The notes below the pieces were generated by a model. That model did not search any database. It was not told the origin of the DNA and saw only the letters and a list, made by a program, of their open reading frames with translations. The translations under genes and the position numbers were made by a program. Shown here piece after piece: positions 34,600-45,471 of a stretch of DNA of 64,000 bases. Positions within the stretch are counted from its first letter, which is position 1; each line of letters starts with the position of its first letter. Origin of the DNA: Incurvaria masculella (Eukaryota; Arthropoda; Insecta; Lepidoptera; Incurvariidae). The DNA is taken from contig OX335642.1 of NCBI GenBank assembly GCA_946894095.1, forward strand, positions 29,523,021 through 29,587,020. The letters are read 5' to 3'.

Positions 34600-37500
34600 A
34601 TGACATCTATAGAACAAAACATTAGTAATTGTTCTGACGAAGAACTGAATGAGATCTTAAAACGAACCACTTTTGGATCGTCAGAATGGAAATTGATGAA
34701 AGGAACTGTTGTCACGCAAATGCTCGCTGCCAAGTTGGAAGAACTTCACAATGTTGATATCAGAGACGAAGATATTGTCGTGTGCAGTTTCCCAAAATCT
34801 GGTGGGTATATTTACTTTTATACTTATGTTATTAAGAAAATGATAACCGATAAATATAGTATATGTTATTTTATGAGCGTGCGGGAAGAGCTGACGCTGC
34901 GTTTATATATGGCTGTTCAACCATATGAAATGAAAAATGAAAATATTTTTTATTGATTACAACTATTATTACATAGGATGCAAACGCGACCTTAATGCTA
35001 AAAGCAGTTTCTAATAGCTAACCTTAATATTAGACAATATATTAACAGGTAGCAAGAAACATTAAATTACTTAAAACTAAGCACCATAATCAGTTTTAGA
35101 AAATATAAGATAACTTAAGACTATGCACAACAGACAATAATTAATTTATTTAATTGTTAAAATACTAAAAAGATTTTAAATGTAAACACTTCCCTAATGT
35201 TAACAGGCAAATGATTCAACAATAGACCACCTTCAGACCTAGCAGTACATCCTAGCTCTATGTATTCAACTAAGCAAAGCTGCCAGTTAATACTCGCAGC
35301 CATATTCTCATCGTCTAATGTTTGGAATTGTATGTTGTTGGAATTCACTTTATAGATATTGTTCTAGATTTCAGATTAACGGTAAACGCTTAAATATATT
35401 TACAAAAATAATTTGGCCCAGGGGCAGTGCATCATTTCATGACCTTTGATTATGGTGGCGCTTGGTTCGAGTATAAACCCGCCGTGATGCTCGTGAACGG
35501 GCGCTGTTCGTGGAGACCGGCTCACTGAAATTGGCAACATCTTAAATATTACATGCTCTAAGGAAAACCAACTGACATTTTACATACGATTTCCACATCT
35601 CAAATATATCTTTATTATCTGTTTAATTTAATATGAACCATATAAAGCATGCAGCTGGCAGCGTGCAGTTCATTTATTTGAATTCGCTTGTATCTCTTGG
35701 AATCTTGCAATTAAAATTTGACCCACTTCCCGGTTTGCGATAGAGCTGATTTTTTTCTTTTTATGTCTTATAATCTTGCAAGTTAAATATGGTTCTCATT
35801 TAATTTCTGTTTACTCTTTTAATAACGCGCCCACCAAGGTGAACCGCATTGTACCGGGCTCCGCTCGGGTGAATGTCCAAAACGAAACCGGCCCAAGTGG
35901 AGTCGGGAACCTTATGACATAGTTGTTCATTTTATTATAAAAACCGGCCAAGTGCGAGTCGGACTTTCACACGAAGGTTTCCGTACCATCGTACAAGATT
36001 TAACACAAAAAACAGGTTTTTTAATTTAATTTTAATTTAATAATTTTTTTTATTTTTTTATTTTACCTACTTGTTGTTATAGCGGAAAAATTAATACATA
36101 CTATGTGAAAATTTCAGCCGCCTATCTATTTCGGTTCATGAGATACAGCCCTGTGACAGACGGACAGACGGACGGACGGACGGTCAGCGGAGGCTTAGTA
36201 ATAGGGTTCCGTTTTCACCCTTTGGGTACGGAACCCTAGAAAGTATCGAACAGTTATATTATTAATAATATCTTGTTTGTATACCCGACATGTAATGGAA
36301 TACTATGAACCAGTGTAATATAACCATTGATTTCAAAAATGATTTAAGGGACAACATGGCTCCAAGAGATGGTGTGGTGCATTACAAATCATCTCGACTT
36401 CGAAAAGGCGAAAAGTATTGACCTTAACGAGCGGTTCCCATACTTGGAGTAAGTACTGTAGGAGTAAGCCTTATCGAAATAATTTCGAGGATGTGTTGCT
36501 TACAGTGACTTATTTATCGGAAATCATTAAAAAATAACTTATCTTATCCTAATAATGTCTGGTTTGTGTATTAAACTCAAACATCTTCTTATTATCTGTT
36601 TACTCTTTAACCGACTTAAAAAAAGGAGGAGGTTCTGAATTCGTTGGATTTTTTTTATGTATGTTCTCCGATTACTCGAAGACGCCTAAACCGATTTGGA
36701 AAATTCTTTTTTTTTTGTTTGAGAGGGTATACTTTCCAGGTGGTCCCATATTTTTTATCAAAATTGGTTCAGTAGTTTGGTACTAAAATACAAACAAACA
36801 ACGAATTCTCGGAACCATTAAGCCCAGAAATGTGACTATTCATTTACAGTAGCTTTCTTTTGATGCTCACTAAGAGAGTTTTTATTTTTTAATTCAACTG
36901 GTAAACGGGTAAAAGAGGGCGAATTGTACACATTTTAAATCTCTGAAACGGCTGAATCCAGAAATGTCAGTAGATCTTTTTAAGATGGCAATGCTTAGGA
37001 AAAAAATATTTTTGGAAATCCTAATATTATCTGATAACCATAAAAGGCATGCAGCACAGTTCATGGCAAGATCCGAACGTGCAGTTATTTTTAAAAGCTT
37101 TTAATTAAATTCACTTGCATATTTTGCCTTATTGCACGTACAATTTGACCCAGTTCCCGGTTTCGATAGAGCTGAAATTATTATTATCTAAAAACATATT
37201 AAACAAAACAAGTTTTCCGGGTCCATGTAATCATTAACATTCTTAATGGTCAACAGGTATTCCAGCCTTATGAATGTAAGCAGAATGCAAAAATATGGCC
37301 AAATACCAGCTTACATGGTAGACACTCTCGACCACTTAAGGAAATCGGAAGGTAGAAGATATATCAAGACGCACCTGCCCTTGCATCTTTTGCCCGAACG
37401 AATGCAGCTAGCAAATAGAAAAACTAAGGTAATTTTATACCGAATTTTATGTTTTTCTTCAGTTACGTATTTTACAGGTTTAAGAGGAACTTTCATATCG

Positions 37501-39235
37501 TGTCAGGAAACATTCGGATAAGCAAGTATTTTTATAGCCATATATTTTATCGGAACAATCTAACGCCTGCCGAATCGTCGATCGACCGATCTAACCATAT
37601 TTTATGACATATCTACCTAATTCATGACTTGATTTTTGAACAGTAATTTTGATAATGGTGCCTAAAAAGAAAACAGATAGGTTTATTGGAGCTCCTAAAT
37701 TAAATACTTTATTTGGAGTGTTTGTTAGATGTGCTAATAAGTAATTTGTTGTTTAAAAAAAAACGATATTACAATTTTATGATAATTGGTTAGTTTCTGG
37801 CATAGATTGACCATATTTAATGATGAGAAGTCATGAAGTAACACCCCCCTTAAATCCGCTACTTAAATAAAAAACAATTATTCAATTATGGAAAGTAATT
37901 TTTTTTTATTAAATTTTGATTTAGTGACAAATGTACTCAAAACAGAGCGTTTCATTCGTGGCTAATTAATTGATGCTTAGTTTTGTTCTTATTATAACAC
38001 AAATGAAGAAAGTGTTTGCTTACACAGTTGCTGTACGTGAGCCGTGATCCTCGAGATGTGTGTGTGTCTTTCTATCACCAACGGCAGTTCATGTTTAATG
38101 GAACCTTCGATGAATACGTCAAGCTGTTCATTGGCGACCGCTGTAAGTGCAGCATCCATTATATCACTAAATATATCTCCGTTTCAGAGATCAATCGTAT
38201 AGGTGTCGGCTAAATTTGCGGAATGAATGTATTAACAGTCTCATCGAGCGTTTAGTTTCCAATAATTTCAAAGAAATATAGTAGGGTGTTTTTCTTTTCA
38301 GATACATGTCTCATATTATATGGATGTAAGCTTTCATCAATCCCATCATTGGAATGTATTACGTTTCGTCTATTTACAACTTTGATTCCAATTAAGAAGC
38401 TGCATTAATTTTACTGCAATAAAATCTATATAATATACAGCAACTACATCCTGGCCCAGTATTACCTGCACTCTGCAATCTGATTAGCCATCTCTGTCCA
38501 AAGATATAATGATCACTATGGTCTTAAACACCGAGCTTCAAAACACAGAATAAGTAATAGCCCAAGATCCAAGATAGCAGTCCTTGGTGACAAACACACA
38601 AAACTTACTACTTACTAGAATATTATAGAATAATGATAGGACTGGTATTAGAATAAATACATATGTTATATAAGTATTTTAATATTCCTAATGTATTATT
38701 AAAATGGCCTGGTTTACACGCTCTCAAGTCAAGAAGCCAAGTGTAAGAAGTGTTCCTGATGGAAAGTTCGACTTCATAACAACATCTCTGTTAAAGTAAA
38801 TTAAACGGTTGTTTGGTATTTTTTTAACTGACAACATTGAATTAGTCTTCTTTGACAGTTTTGTTCGGACCATACTGGAGCCACGTCCTGCCATACTGGA
38901 AGGACCGCCACAATCAAAACACTCTCTTCGTTACATATGAAGACATGAAGAAAGATCTGCCTTCCGTCATAAGTCGTGTTGCTGACTTCCTAGATACGAC
39001 CCTCACTGACGAGAAAGTGGCCTCACTAGCTGACCATCTGAGTTTGAGTAGCATGAAGGAAAATAAATCCATAAATGGGGATTTGAAACAAGATGGCAGG
39101 TTGACTTCGTCCTTCGTGCGAACTGGGCAGAGCGGTGGTTTCAGGAAGGAGATGACGCCAGAGCAGATTCAGGCGTTTGATGCTTGGATGAAGAAAAATG
39201 TGGAAGGGACAGACTTTGTCATTCGTAATAACTAG
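34600..39235 (+). CDS. cytosolic sulfotransferase (5 exons, intact)
   Basis: Exons are 34600-34801, 36349-36448, 37257-37428, 38028-38142 and 38859-39235, giving 321 residues, typical of insect SULTs. An in-frame ATG at 34540 would add 20 residues. I prefer 34600 because the relic copy starts at the equivalent point. The enzyme moves sulfate from PAPS to a hydroxyl or phenol; the substrate (steroid, hormone or dietary compound) cannot be told from sequence. The 5'-phosphosulfate loop SFPKSGTTW is at 63-71, catalytic His140 is in KTHLP, the 3'-phosphate site is Arg164 and Ser172 in SRDPRDVCVSFYH, and a C-terminal PAPS motif is RTGQSGGFRK at 284-293. The first residues are not a signal peptide, so it is cytosolic. 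Repeats fill introns 1 and 2. A frameshifted partial copy lies about 3 kb upstream. Confidence 0.93.
35620..35765 (+). repeat. intronic repeat shared by introns 1 and 2 of the sulfotransferase
   Basis: ggcatgcagc / agcatgcagct, cgtgcagtt, ttgaattcgcttg and tttgacccacttcccggttt recur in the same order at about 37020-37190. It could be a duplicated segment or two copies of one mobile repeat. Confidence 0.55.
35938..36242 (+). repeat. MINE-like element, copy 8
   Basis: Full-length copy in intron 1 of the sulfotransferase gene, sense orientation, ending about 107 bp before the exon 2 acceptor region. Confidence 0.83.
36607..36830 (+). repeat. GGAGGAGG-type repeat in sulfotransferase intron 2
   Basis: It begins taaccgacttaaaaaaagga and ggaggttctgaattcgttgg, then atgtatgttctccgattact. 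The same order occurs at 45472-45600 and, inverted, at 41101-41160. Confidence 0.65.
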
Positions 39236-39733
39236 AGATTCGTTTCAAGGAGAATACAAATGTTCACTTGCAATGGCATGTATTTTTTAAAGATCATCGT
39301 GAATTTAACTTTGCATGTTTGAATGTAATTTTCTAATTTGTTTGCATTGGTTTATGTATTATTATAGATCGGCTTGGTTCAATTTTACTTTTTCTTGGTT
39401 TACTTTATGTGTTTCTTCTGCATTTAGTTGTTTTTTATGATTAAATTCACCTTATTTTGCCCCGTGTGCTATTATTTTTGGTATGTAACTTATAAACTGT
39501 AAATAACTCGAAACATTGGGTGAGACAAATTAATGGTTAACAATCGTTTACAGTAACCACGTGAGACTTTATATTGGTGCAGTGACAGAGTCAGATATGG
39601 TACCTGTGATGATGTTTACGCTATTTTTTTTATAAAAATATCTACATAATACGGATTGAAGGGAGATTTTTTTTATTAATAAATCGTTACTCCCAATGAA
39701 ACAATTATAGCTGTTTATTATTAAAATTAATCA
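39236..39733. other. 3' flank of the sulfotransferase gene
   Basis: It is AT-rich. Candidate poly(A) signals are ATTAAA near 39441 and AATAAA at 39678-39683. No other gene is seen. Confidence 0.4.
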
Positions 39734-39797
39734 TTTTTAGGGTTCCGTGCCCGGAACCGTTCGTGTGCGAGTCCGACTTGCACTTGGACGTTTTTTT
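39734..39797 (-). repeat. MINE-like element, copy 9, reduced to its two ends
   Basis: ttttagggttccgtgcc is joined directly to cggaaccgttcgtgtgcgag and cttggacgttttt. About 200 internal bases are gone, probably by recombination between the inverted ggttccg blocks. Confidence 0.7.
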
Positions 39798-40127
39798 AAA
39801 TAAAGTAATGATGCGATATGATGGAAGCATGATGGCGGCTCGTACATAACATTGCCATTTATTAACTAAAATAGAACTATTTGGTGACTGTCGCACAATG
39901 GACGAATTCATTCACATACATTCGCTACATTCGAGGTGAATCACAGGTGAGAACAGGTAAGTGCCCTGGCCCGATCAACGAAAAGTGACTCATACACATA
40001 CTTAGCATGCATGAAGTCATATTGTCTGCAAAACTTCCTCACATTGATATCAAATCAAGCAAAATATATGTTTATTAAATTAAATCTTACATGAAATATT
40101 ATCACTTTTCATTACGAATCGGTTCTC

Positions 40128-40604
40128 TTATGCCACTACAATTATTGAATTTTTTGAAGTGAAAACTTCTTTAGCGGCGCTGAGCACTTTTTGTTGGATG
40201 GGTAAAAACTTCCAAACTCGCGTCAGGGTCACGTGATGCTGATCGAAAAAGCGTAAGATTGAAGTGAAAACTTCTTTAGCGGCGCTGAGCACTTTTTGTT
40301 GGATGGGTAAAAACTTCCAAACTCGCGTCAGGGTCACGTGATGCTGATCGAAAAAGCGTAAGATTGAAGTGAAAACTTCTTTAGCGGCGCTGAGCACTTT
40401 TTGTTGGATGGGTAAAAACTTCCAAACTCGCGTTAGGGTCACGTGATGCTGATCGAAAAAGCGTAAGATCGAGGGGAAGGGAGAGGAACTAGTATCTCCC
40501 ACTCTTTCTACCGTGCCTGAGTGTGCTGCTCCGCTTAGGCAGCACAGCATGGCGATTATATTTAAACACAACGTTAATACTAAAGTTTTCACTTCTGCCG
40601 GCAC
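40128..40604 (-). CDS. unrecognised frame with three 35-residue repeats
   Basis: This is an uninterrupted minus-strand frame of about 158 codons. The first plausible codon is GTG at 40604 and the first ATG is at codon 19 (MLCCLSGAAHS), giving about 140 residues. An N-terminal hydrophobic stretch (TLVLTLCLNIIAMLCCLSG) looks like a signal or membrane segment. A Ser-rich link (DTSSSPFP) leads to three copies of a 35-residue unit beginning SILRFFDQHHVTLTRVWKFL and ending SAAKEVFT, then a short tail. I do not recognise a family. The start region is palindromic (ccggtagcactccgggagtgccgg on this strand), as in transposon ends. It may be a protein from a repetitive element rather than a host gene. 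No splice context could be fixed. Confidence 0.4.
   Translation of the reverse strand: MPAEVKTLVLTLCLNIIAMLCCLSGAAHSGTVERVGDTSSSPFPSILRFFDQHHVTLTRVWKFLPIQQKVLSAAKEVFTSILRFFDQHHVTLTRVWKFLPIQQKVLSAAKEVFTSILRFFDQHHVTLTRVWKFLPIQQKVLSAAKEVFTSKNSIIVVA
40156..40470 (-). repeat. three tandem 105-bp repeats
   Basis: The units are 40156-40260, 40261-40365 and 40366-40470. I see one base difference in the core (cgcgtcaggg against cgcgttaggg). The length is a multiple of three, so the frame stays open through all copies. The near identity means recent expansion, or an assembly artefact. Confidence 0.92.
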
Positions 40605-40794
40605 TCCCGGAGTGCTACCGGTGTTTTTTTTTATATGTATATCTCCGTGATTGTATGTGGATAAGCTGCTAAATTCGTGCTTTCAACTTTGGAGCTCACA
40701 GTTCTAACTTATCCATTACTGTTATTTCTTCTTATTCAGGCACGAATTTATGACAAACCGATGACCCCTTTATTGCAATAAGTCAATCTCTTCC

Positions 40795-40860
40795 AAGTGT
40801 TGGGCTAATACCATAACGGTAATTGTGTGGTATTAGCGATCCATGTCAAGTTTAATTAAA
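40795..40860 (+). repeat. SINE tail fragment
   Basis: gttgggctaataccataacg ... gtggtattagcgatccatgt matches the tail of the SINE family. A comparable scrap lies at about 46075-46130. Confidence 0.5.
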
Positions 40861-41100
40861 AAGAAATGATTATTACAATGAATTAATTACCCTTGGCTCA
40901 AACATAACCACAAAATAAAATATTATTAGTTACCATAAGTAATTAAAAAGGAAGTCTCAAAAGTGTTGATACTTTCCAAGTTTGAATTAAAATAAGACAC
41001 GTTCCATTATCGCATTCCTGTCGGGGGCCACGAACGCACGCGGTATCAGTAGTTTGTTATGAAAAGGGAAATGAAATACCGTAAATATAAATGTACAGAG

Positions 41101-41505
41101 ATAATCGGTGAACATACATAAACAAAATATTCCGACGAATTAAGAACCTCCTCCTTTTTAGGGTTCCGTACCCAAAGGGTAAAAATGGAACCCTATTACT
41201 AAGCCTCCGCTGTCCGTTCGTCCGTCCGTCCGTCCGTCCGTCCGTCCGTCCGTCTGTCCGTCTGTCACAGGGCTGTATCTCATGAACCGTAACAGGTAGG
41301 AAGCTGAAATTTTCACAGATTATGTATTTATTTTGCCGCTTTAACAACAAATAGGTAACATTATAAGATAATCAAAATTAAAGGGGGGCCCCATACAAAA
41401 ACGTGTTTTTTTTATAAATCCTGTACGATCGTACGGAACCCTTCGTGTGCGAGTCCGACTCGTACTTGGCCGGTTTTTCTGAGGTCGTCGGAGTCGGTTA
41501 AAAAG
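41101..41505. mobile_element. composite: GGAGGAGG-type repeat split by a MINE-like element
   Basis: The outer repeat runs ataatcggtgaacatacata ... aacctcctccttttt up to about 41158. It resumes as ttttctgaggtcgtcgg and agtcggttaaaaag after 41478. Unsplit copies (2870, 32105) read cctccttttt-gaagtcggttaaaa directly. The MINE-like element was therefore inserted into the T-run. Confidence 0.7.
41156..41478 (-). repeat. MINE-like element, copy 10 (nested)
   Basis: Full-length minus-strand copy with about 10 CCGT units, lying inside another repeat. Confidence 0.85.
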
Positions 41506-41729
41506 AGCGACATGGCCGAGACAAAGTGCTACTCGTACTCTTCTTCTCTTGGGTCAGGCAAACGCTTTCTCTAGCACGTTTTTTTTTTGAAAATAGCTGG
41601 AACCGTTCAGGGCTCATAGATCAAGTAATGCTCACAAATACCTATTATGAGGGAGCATAGGTACCTTCGGTTCTGTTAGCAATGACCACACGTGGTTCAA
41701 CTGGTTCAATAATATCATAGGGAGAGCGT

Positions 41730-41965
41730 ACCTACCTACCGGCATGTACCATCGACGACATAAGTCCAGTAGCACCCTACAGTCGGCTTTGTTTTGCGCA
41801 TGGTAGCGTGCCCCTTCCCCCGCCGACCGGTATTGAGGTGGGGCGTCCTACCGCAACCCGCGCGGGAGGTGCTATCCCATCCTCCCGCTTCAGCTCCGCA
41901 CGATGCGAGCGCCTCATGGCAATCGCGTTGGAATGTGCTACTGGACTTTTGAATGCGACCGTACC
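41730..41965 (-). mobile_element. GC-rich retroelement relic
   Basis: It is a GC-rich block open on the minus strand for 77 codons (CHEALASCGAEAGGWDSTSR). It is rich in R, G, T and C and lacks a domain I know. It resembles the 3' part of a non-LTR element. Confidence 0.3.
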
Positions 41966-42105
41966 TCATACGTGTTTATAACATTTTGTTTGACGCAAGT
42001 AATTCTGTAGGAATATTTCTTGCTTTGAATCACGTGAAGGGAAATCGAAAGCGCGGTAATGTCCCCAACAAAAAGTCGTATCAAGTCACTTTTAAGTCAC
42101 CTTTG

Positions 42106-42376
42106 TTTTTAGGCTTCCGTACCCAAAGGGTGCCAACGGAACCCTATTACTAAGCCTCCGCTGTCCGTCCTTCCATCCGTCCGTCAGTCTGTCACAGGGC
42201 TGTATCTCATGAACCGAATAGTTAGACAGCTGAAATTTTCACAGAGTATGTATTTATTTTGCCGCTATAACAAAAAATAGGTAAAATAATAAAAATGATC
42301 ATACAAAAAAAGTGTTTTTTGTTTTAAATTTTGTACGATGGTACGGAACCCTTCGTGTGCGAGTCCGACTCGCACT
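42106..42376 (-). repeat. MINE-like element, copy 11
   Basis: It starts gtttttaggcttccgtaccc and ends gcgagtccgactcgcac. The outer ggccggttttt has been lost. Confidence 0.8.
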
Positions 42377-42469
42377 TTATTTTAAGTTCCTTGCCTCACC
42401 TTTATAGGATTTATGAGATAATGTTTTGATGTCTTGACACTCATGCAGGTACCTATTTTATGTTAAGCG

Positions 42470-42745
42470 CGGCATATGGCGTACGCCAGGACCTACAGGT
42501 GCCCGACGACGCCCATGGGTTTTCGAACATTCAGGGGGGCTGCGAAAACCATACCGGCCGGCCAGGTGCTTCTTCACACCACGTTTGAAGGACCCCAGGT
42601 CGTAATTTGGGGGAAATACCTCGGAAGGGAGTTCATTCCATTGTTTACCGACCCTATAGATAAAGGATCTAGAAGATCGGTGAGTTATTATTTTTGGAAT
42701 GTCGACTGTGAATTTGTGCATTTTCTCCCTGTTCCGCGTTACCGA
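42470..42745 (-). mobile_element. non-LTR (jockey-like) C-terminal relic
   Basis: The minus strand encodes SFIYRVGKQWNELPSEVFPP and then DLGSFKRGVKKHLAGR. This is the standard ending of jockey-type reverse-transcriptase proteins (WN-LP ... SFK). The frame is open for 87 codons, but the rest of the element is missing. Related relics are at 17092-17345 and 24722-24915. Confidence 0.72.
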
Positions 42746-43454
42746 AGGTAGAAAGGGGACGGAGGAACAGCGTTATACAGCTCCATGCTATGATGATTCA
42801 ATGTTGATGTCGTTGGATAACCTCAAAACTTTGCTCAAAATGTATGTAAACCTCTAGTCAGTTGTACTTCAAGTTGTTTACATGTCTGCATCCTTGAGAA
42901 GGCCAGAATGAGTGTTCTTCATTCACCTTATGATTGAATTAATAATGTTAGCGTAACACCGTTAGCACCTGACTCATAAAACACTGCAATAAACCCCGAG
43001 AAGTCATGGACAAAACGAGTAATCAACCGAGGGTACAATACGCGACTTTTACTTAATTAAATAAATAATGTAATTATTCAATTGCCTTAAATTTTAAATT
43101 AAATTAATTAATATGTGCTTCATATAAATAAAAATGTAAATGTATTCTGTTAAAAAATAATTCTAACATTTAATTAACTTACTTAAAAATTAAATCATAA
43201 TTTATTAATGCTAGCTGATCGATTTTGTACAATTTATTTGTTTTTATCCATATATTAAAGCATACTTAACTAAAACAAAATTACAATGATAATAGTAAGG
43301 AATGAGTAGTCCGAATTTAAATTAAAATACTTAATTAATTTTGATGTTCGAAATTCCAAAATATTTGCTATTCTATATCTAATGGTTAGGATAAAATGCC
43401 TTGGGCGCGGTACTTACTAAACATATTGGTTTGTTAAATAATCTTGGACTTTCT
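42746..43454. other. AT-rich intergenic DNA
   Basis: It is very AT-rich, mostly TTAAT and AAATA motifs, and I see nothing functional in it. Confidence 0.45.
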
Positions 43455-43570
43455 TTCCAGTTCTTCTTCGTTGTGTTTTGTTTTGCTGAACTGGCCAATG
43501 CTAAAATATGACAAATCCGAGTGCAGTGTACTGTCTATGGATGATGAATAAACAATACAATACAATACAA
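43455..43570 (+). repeat. retroelement 3' end with (TACAA)n tail
   Basis: It shares atatgacaaatccgagtgca and ggatgatgaataaac with the inverted copy at 44080-44285 and with 60285-60420. It ends in repeated acaatacaatac, as expected for a reverse-transcribed 3' end. Confidence 0.6.
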
Positions 43571-44079
43571 TTTAATTTGCCTATTTAAAAGTGCTAGCTG
43601 TGATATCCGGATCCATTGTAATGAAAAGGTTTTTATTTTTCGGCATTAAAAAACTAAGCAGGTCACCGTCCGGACCATGAACTAACCTTATCAAAGATTA
43701 ACGCTAATCCGTCGCTTAGTTGCTGCACAAACAAACAAACAAACGCATTTACTTTCGCATTAATTTGTTATTTTAATAGGTAAATTCGCAGTGTATTCTT
43801 AAATTTATACCGTTACTGTACGTTATTTGACCAACGTTTTCCGGTTCGCAATGCCGTACTGGGCCGATGTTTCGCCTCCAACGCCGGAGGTATTATCAGG
43901 ACAACTTTAGTGCCCTGGAATAACGTCTGACAGCCCAGCTCGTCAAACGGTAACTGGCGGGCGTCGTCGGCTGCGAAAATTGTAGTTGTGGGTAGGTTTC
44001 GGCTACCGTGCGGATGCGGTTGGATTTTGAATTTGCTATGCCATAGACACGTATGGCTCCTTGCACGCATAACAATCGG

Positions 44080-44285
44080 TATTGTTTATTGTTTATTGTT
44101 TATTCATCATCCACAGGTAGCACACTGCACTCGGATTTGCCATATTTTATCATTAGCCAGTTCAGCATTCACGGCGGAGAAGAACTGGCAAGAAACTTCG
44201 CTGATTTTTTTTCAACGTCCACTTAGTCTAAGTTTACTAATTTGTTTGCCACTGCTTACAGAAATACGGGTTATTGGTACCCGTT
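44080..44285 (-). repeat. retroelement 3' end, inverted copy
   Basis: On the minus strand it runs ccgtatttctgtaagcagtg, cttgccagttcttctccgcc, gatgataaataaac-like and (acaat)n near 44080. The GC-rich block at 43837-44060 next to it is open on both strands but unrecognised. Confidence 0.55.
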
Positions 44286-44359
44286 TATGGCAAAACATTA
44301 AATTAATATTAATTCACAAGAATCTAGCATTCATGCCGTATGCAACAGTTCATGACAAA

Positions 44360-44510
44360 TATAGGTTTATTTTGCAAAGTCATGTCCGTCATCTAACATG
44401 TTGCCAATTGGAGCAGGCCAGTCCCCACAAACAGCACCCGTTCACGAGCATCACGCCGGATGCAGCCATCGCCTCAATTATATTTTAGGGGAAGAGGTGA
44501 CCCGAGCCAA
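44360..44510 (-). repeat. retroelement fragment
   Basis: gccagtccccacaaacagca and cccgttcacgagcatca recur inverted at 35478-35525 and 50390-50430 (cgtgaacggg.gctgtt). This shows a dispersed element. Confidence 0.45.
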
Positions 44511-44532
44511 GCAAGGACCTTGAAGCGATGCT

Positions 44533-44910
44533 CTACTCCAGTGGAAACAAAAATAAATTTGCTACATGTGCACGTTTAGTTTTATTACAATTATATCTGT
44601 CATGAACTACTACAGTGGCCTGATCACTGTAGTAGTTCATCACTGTAGCATCGGATGGTGCCACTGCTACTTGTGTGTCCTTCGGTCTATGTATGTTGAG
44701 CAAGCAGTGAAGACCAAGACGGAGAGAGTCTGATGTAGTCGTCCCGGTTGAGGGTTGTCCGGAGATTTCAATGGACTCCCGAACCAAACGTGGCATGTAG
44801 TATTTTTCTGATGCTAAAGTGGTTACTTGGTCGAATCGAATCCACATGTCGGCCCAGTACGGATCTGCGCACCGGAAAATCGTAAGTTCATCAAATACTA
44901 AATTCACCAA
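44533..44910 (-). mobile_element. relic of a retroelement protein end
   Basis: The minus strand is open for 125 codons, starting MVNLVFDELTIFRCADPYWA. The part ASEKYYMPRLVRESIEISGQ resembles the R-EAIEI tail that follows reverse transcriptase in some insect retroelements (Penelope-like is my best guess). The later part spans a perfect hairpin (44602-44640) and a TS-rich stretch. It is probably not a working gene. Confidence 0.4.
44602..44640. repeat. perfect 16-bp hairpin
   Basis: atgaactactacagtg pairs with cactgtagtagttcat across the 7-nt loop gcctgat. A further cactgtag follows at 44643. Confidence 0.75.
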
Positions 44911-45229
44911 TAAACAGAAAAAAAGCTAATACTACTGGACACCAAATAAGAATCACGGTTTTTGGAATTTATTAAGAAATATAAAACATACAATAAACAA
45001 GAACAGCAAAGTCTAAATTAATTTAAAATAAATATAAAAACATATTTACATATATTACTTAGGGATCCCTGAATTAGGGACAGAAAAAGAAGTCATGCAA
45101 GTATTAGAATAATAAAAAATACACTAACTAGAGTCTTATTACGCAAAAGGATTGCGACACATACTCCACATACTCAACGATGACTGTGTGACGGTGACCA
45201 CCGTGAATAATAACATCGTAGTAGAAAAA

Positions 45230-45462
45230 TACACGTATTCTGTTCACGTGGCGCCGAACCAGTCGGCGAGCGAGTCACCGAGGGACAGAGCCAGACAGAC
45301 TGCCTTTGTGCAGCTATCTCTGTTGCTCACGCGAGTTACGTCAGTGAGAATAGTTAGCGAGTCGCTCGGGGGCGCCGCTGTCACGTTCCGTCAGGGCCGA
45401 AATGCTTGCAGCAGCGGACGGAGGTCACTGCGACGGAAACGCGGTGCGCAAAAAGTAAGTCG
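45230..45462 (+). other. CpG-rich island, possible first exon
   Basis: A GC- and CpG-rich block lies in AT-rich DNA (gcgccgaaccagtcggcgag, gtcgctcgggggcgccgctg, ggaaacgcggtgcgcaaaa). It ends at a strong donor, aaaa-gtaagt, near 45454-45459. The frame is open through it (Arg/Ser-rich, with no known domain). This fits a 5' UTR-type first exon or a promoter region of a gene to the right. A relic is also possible. Confidence 0.3.
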
Positions 45463-45471
45463 AGAGCGTTT

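Noticed and set aside
43988..44488. 166-residue plus-strand protein
   Set aside because: It crosses the inverted retroelement 3' end and other repeat pieces, and shows no domain or consistent codon use.
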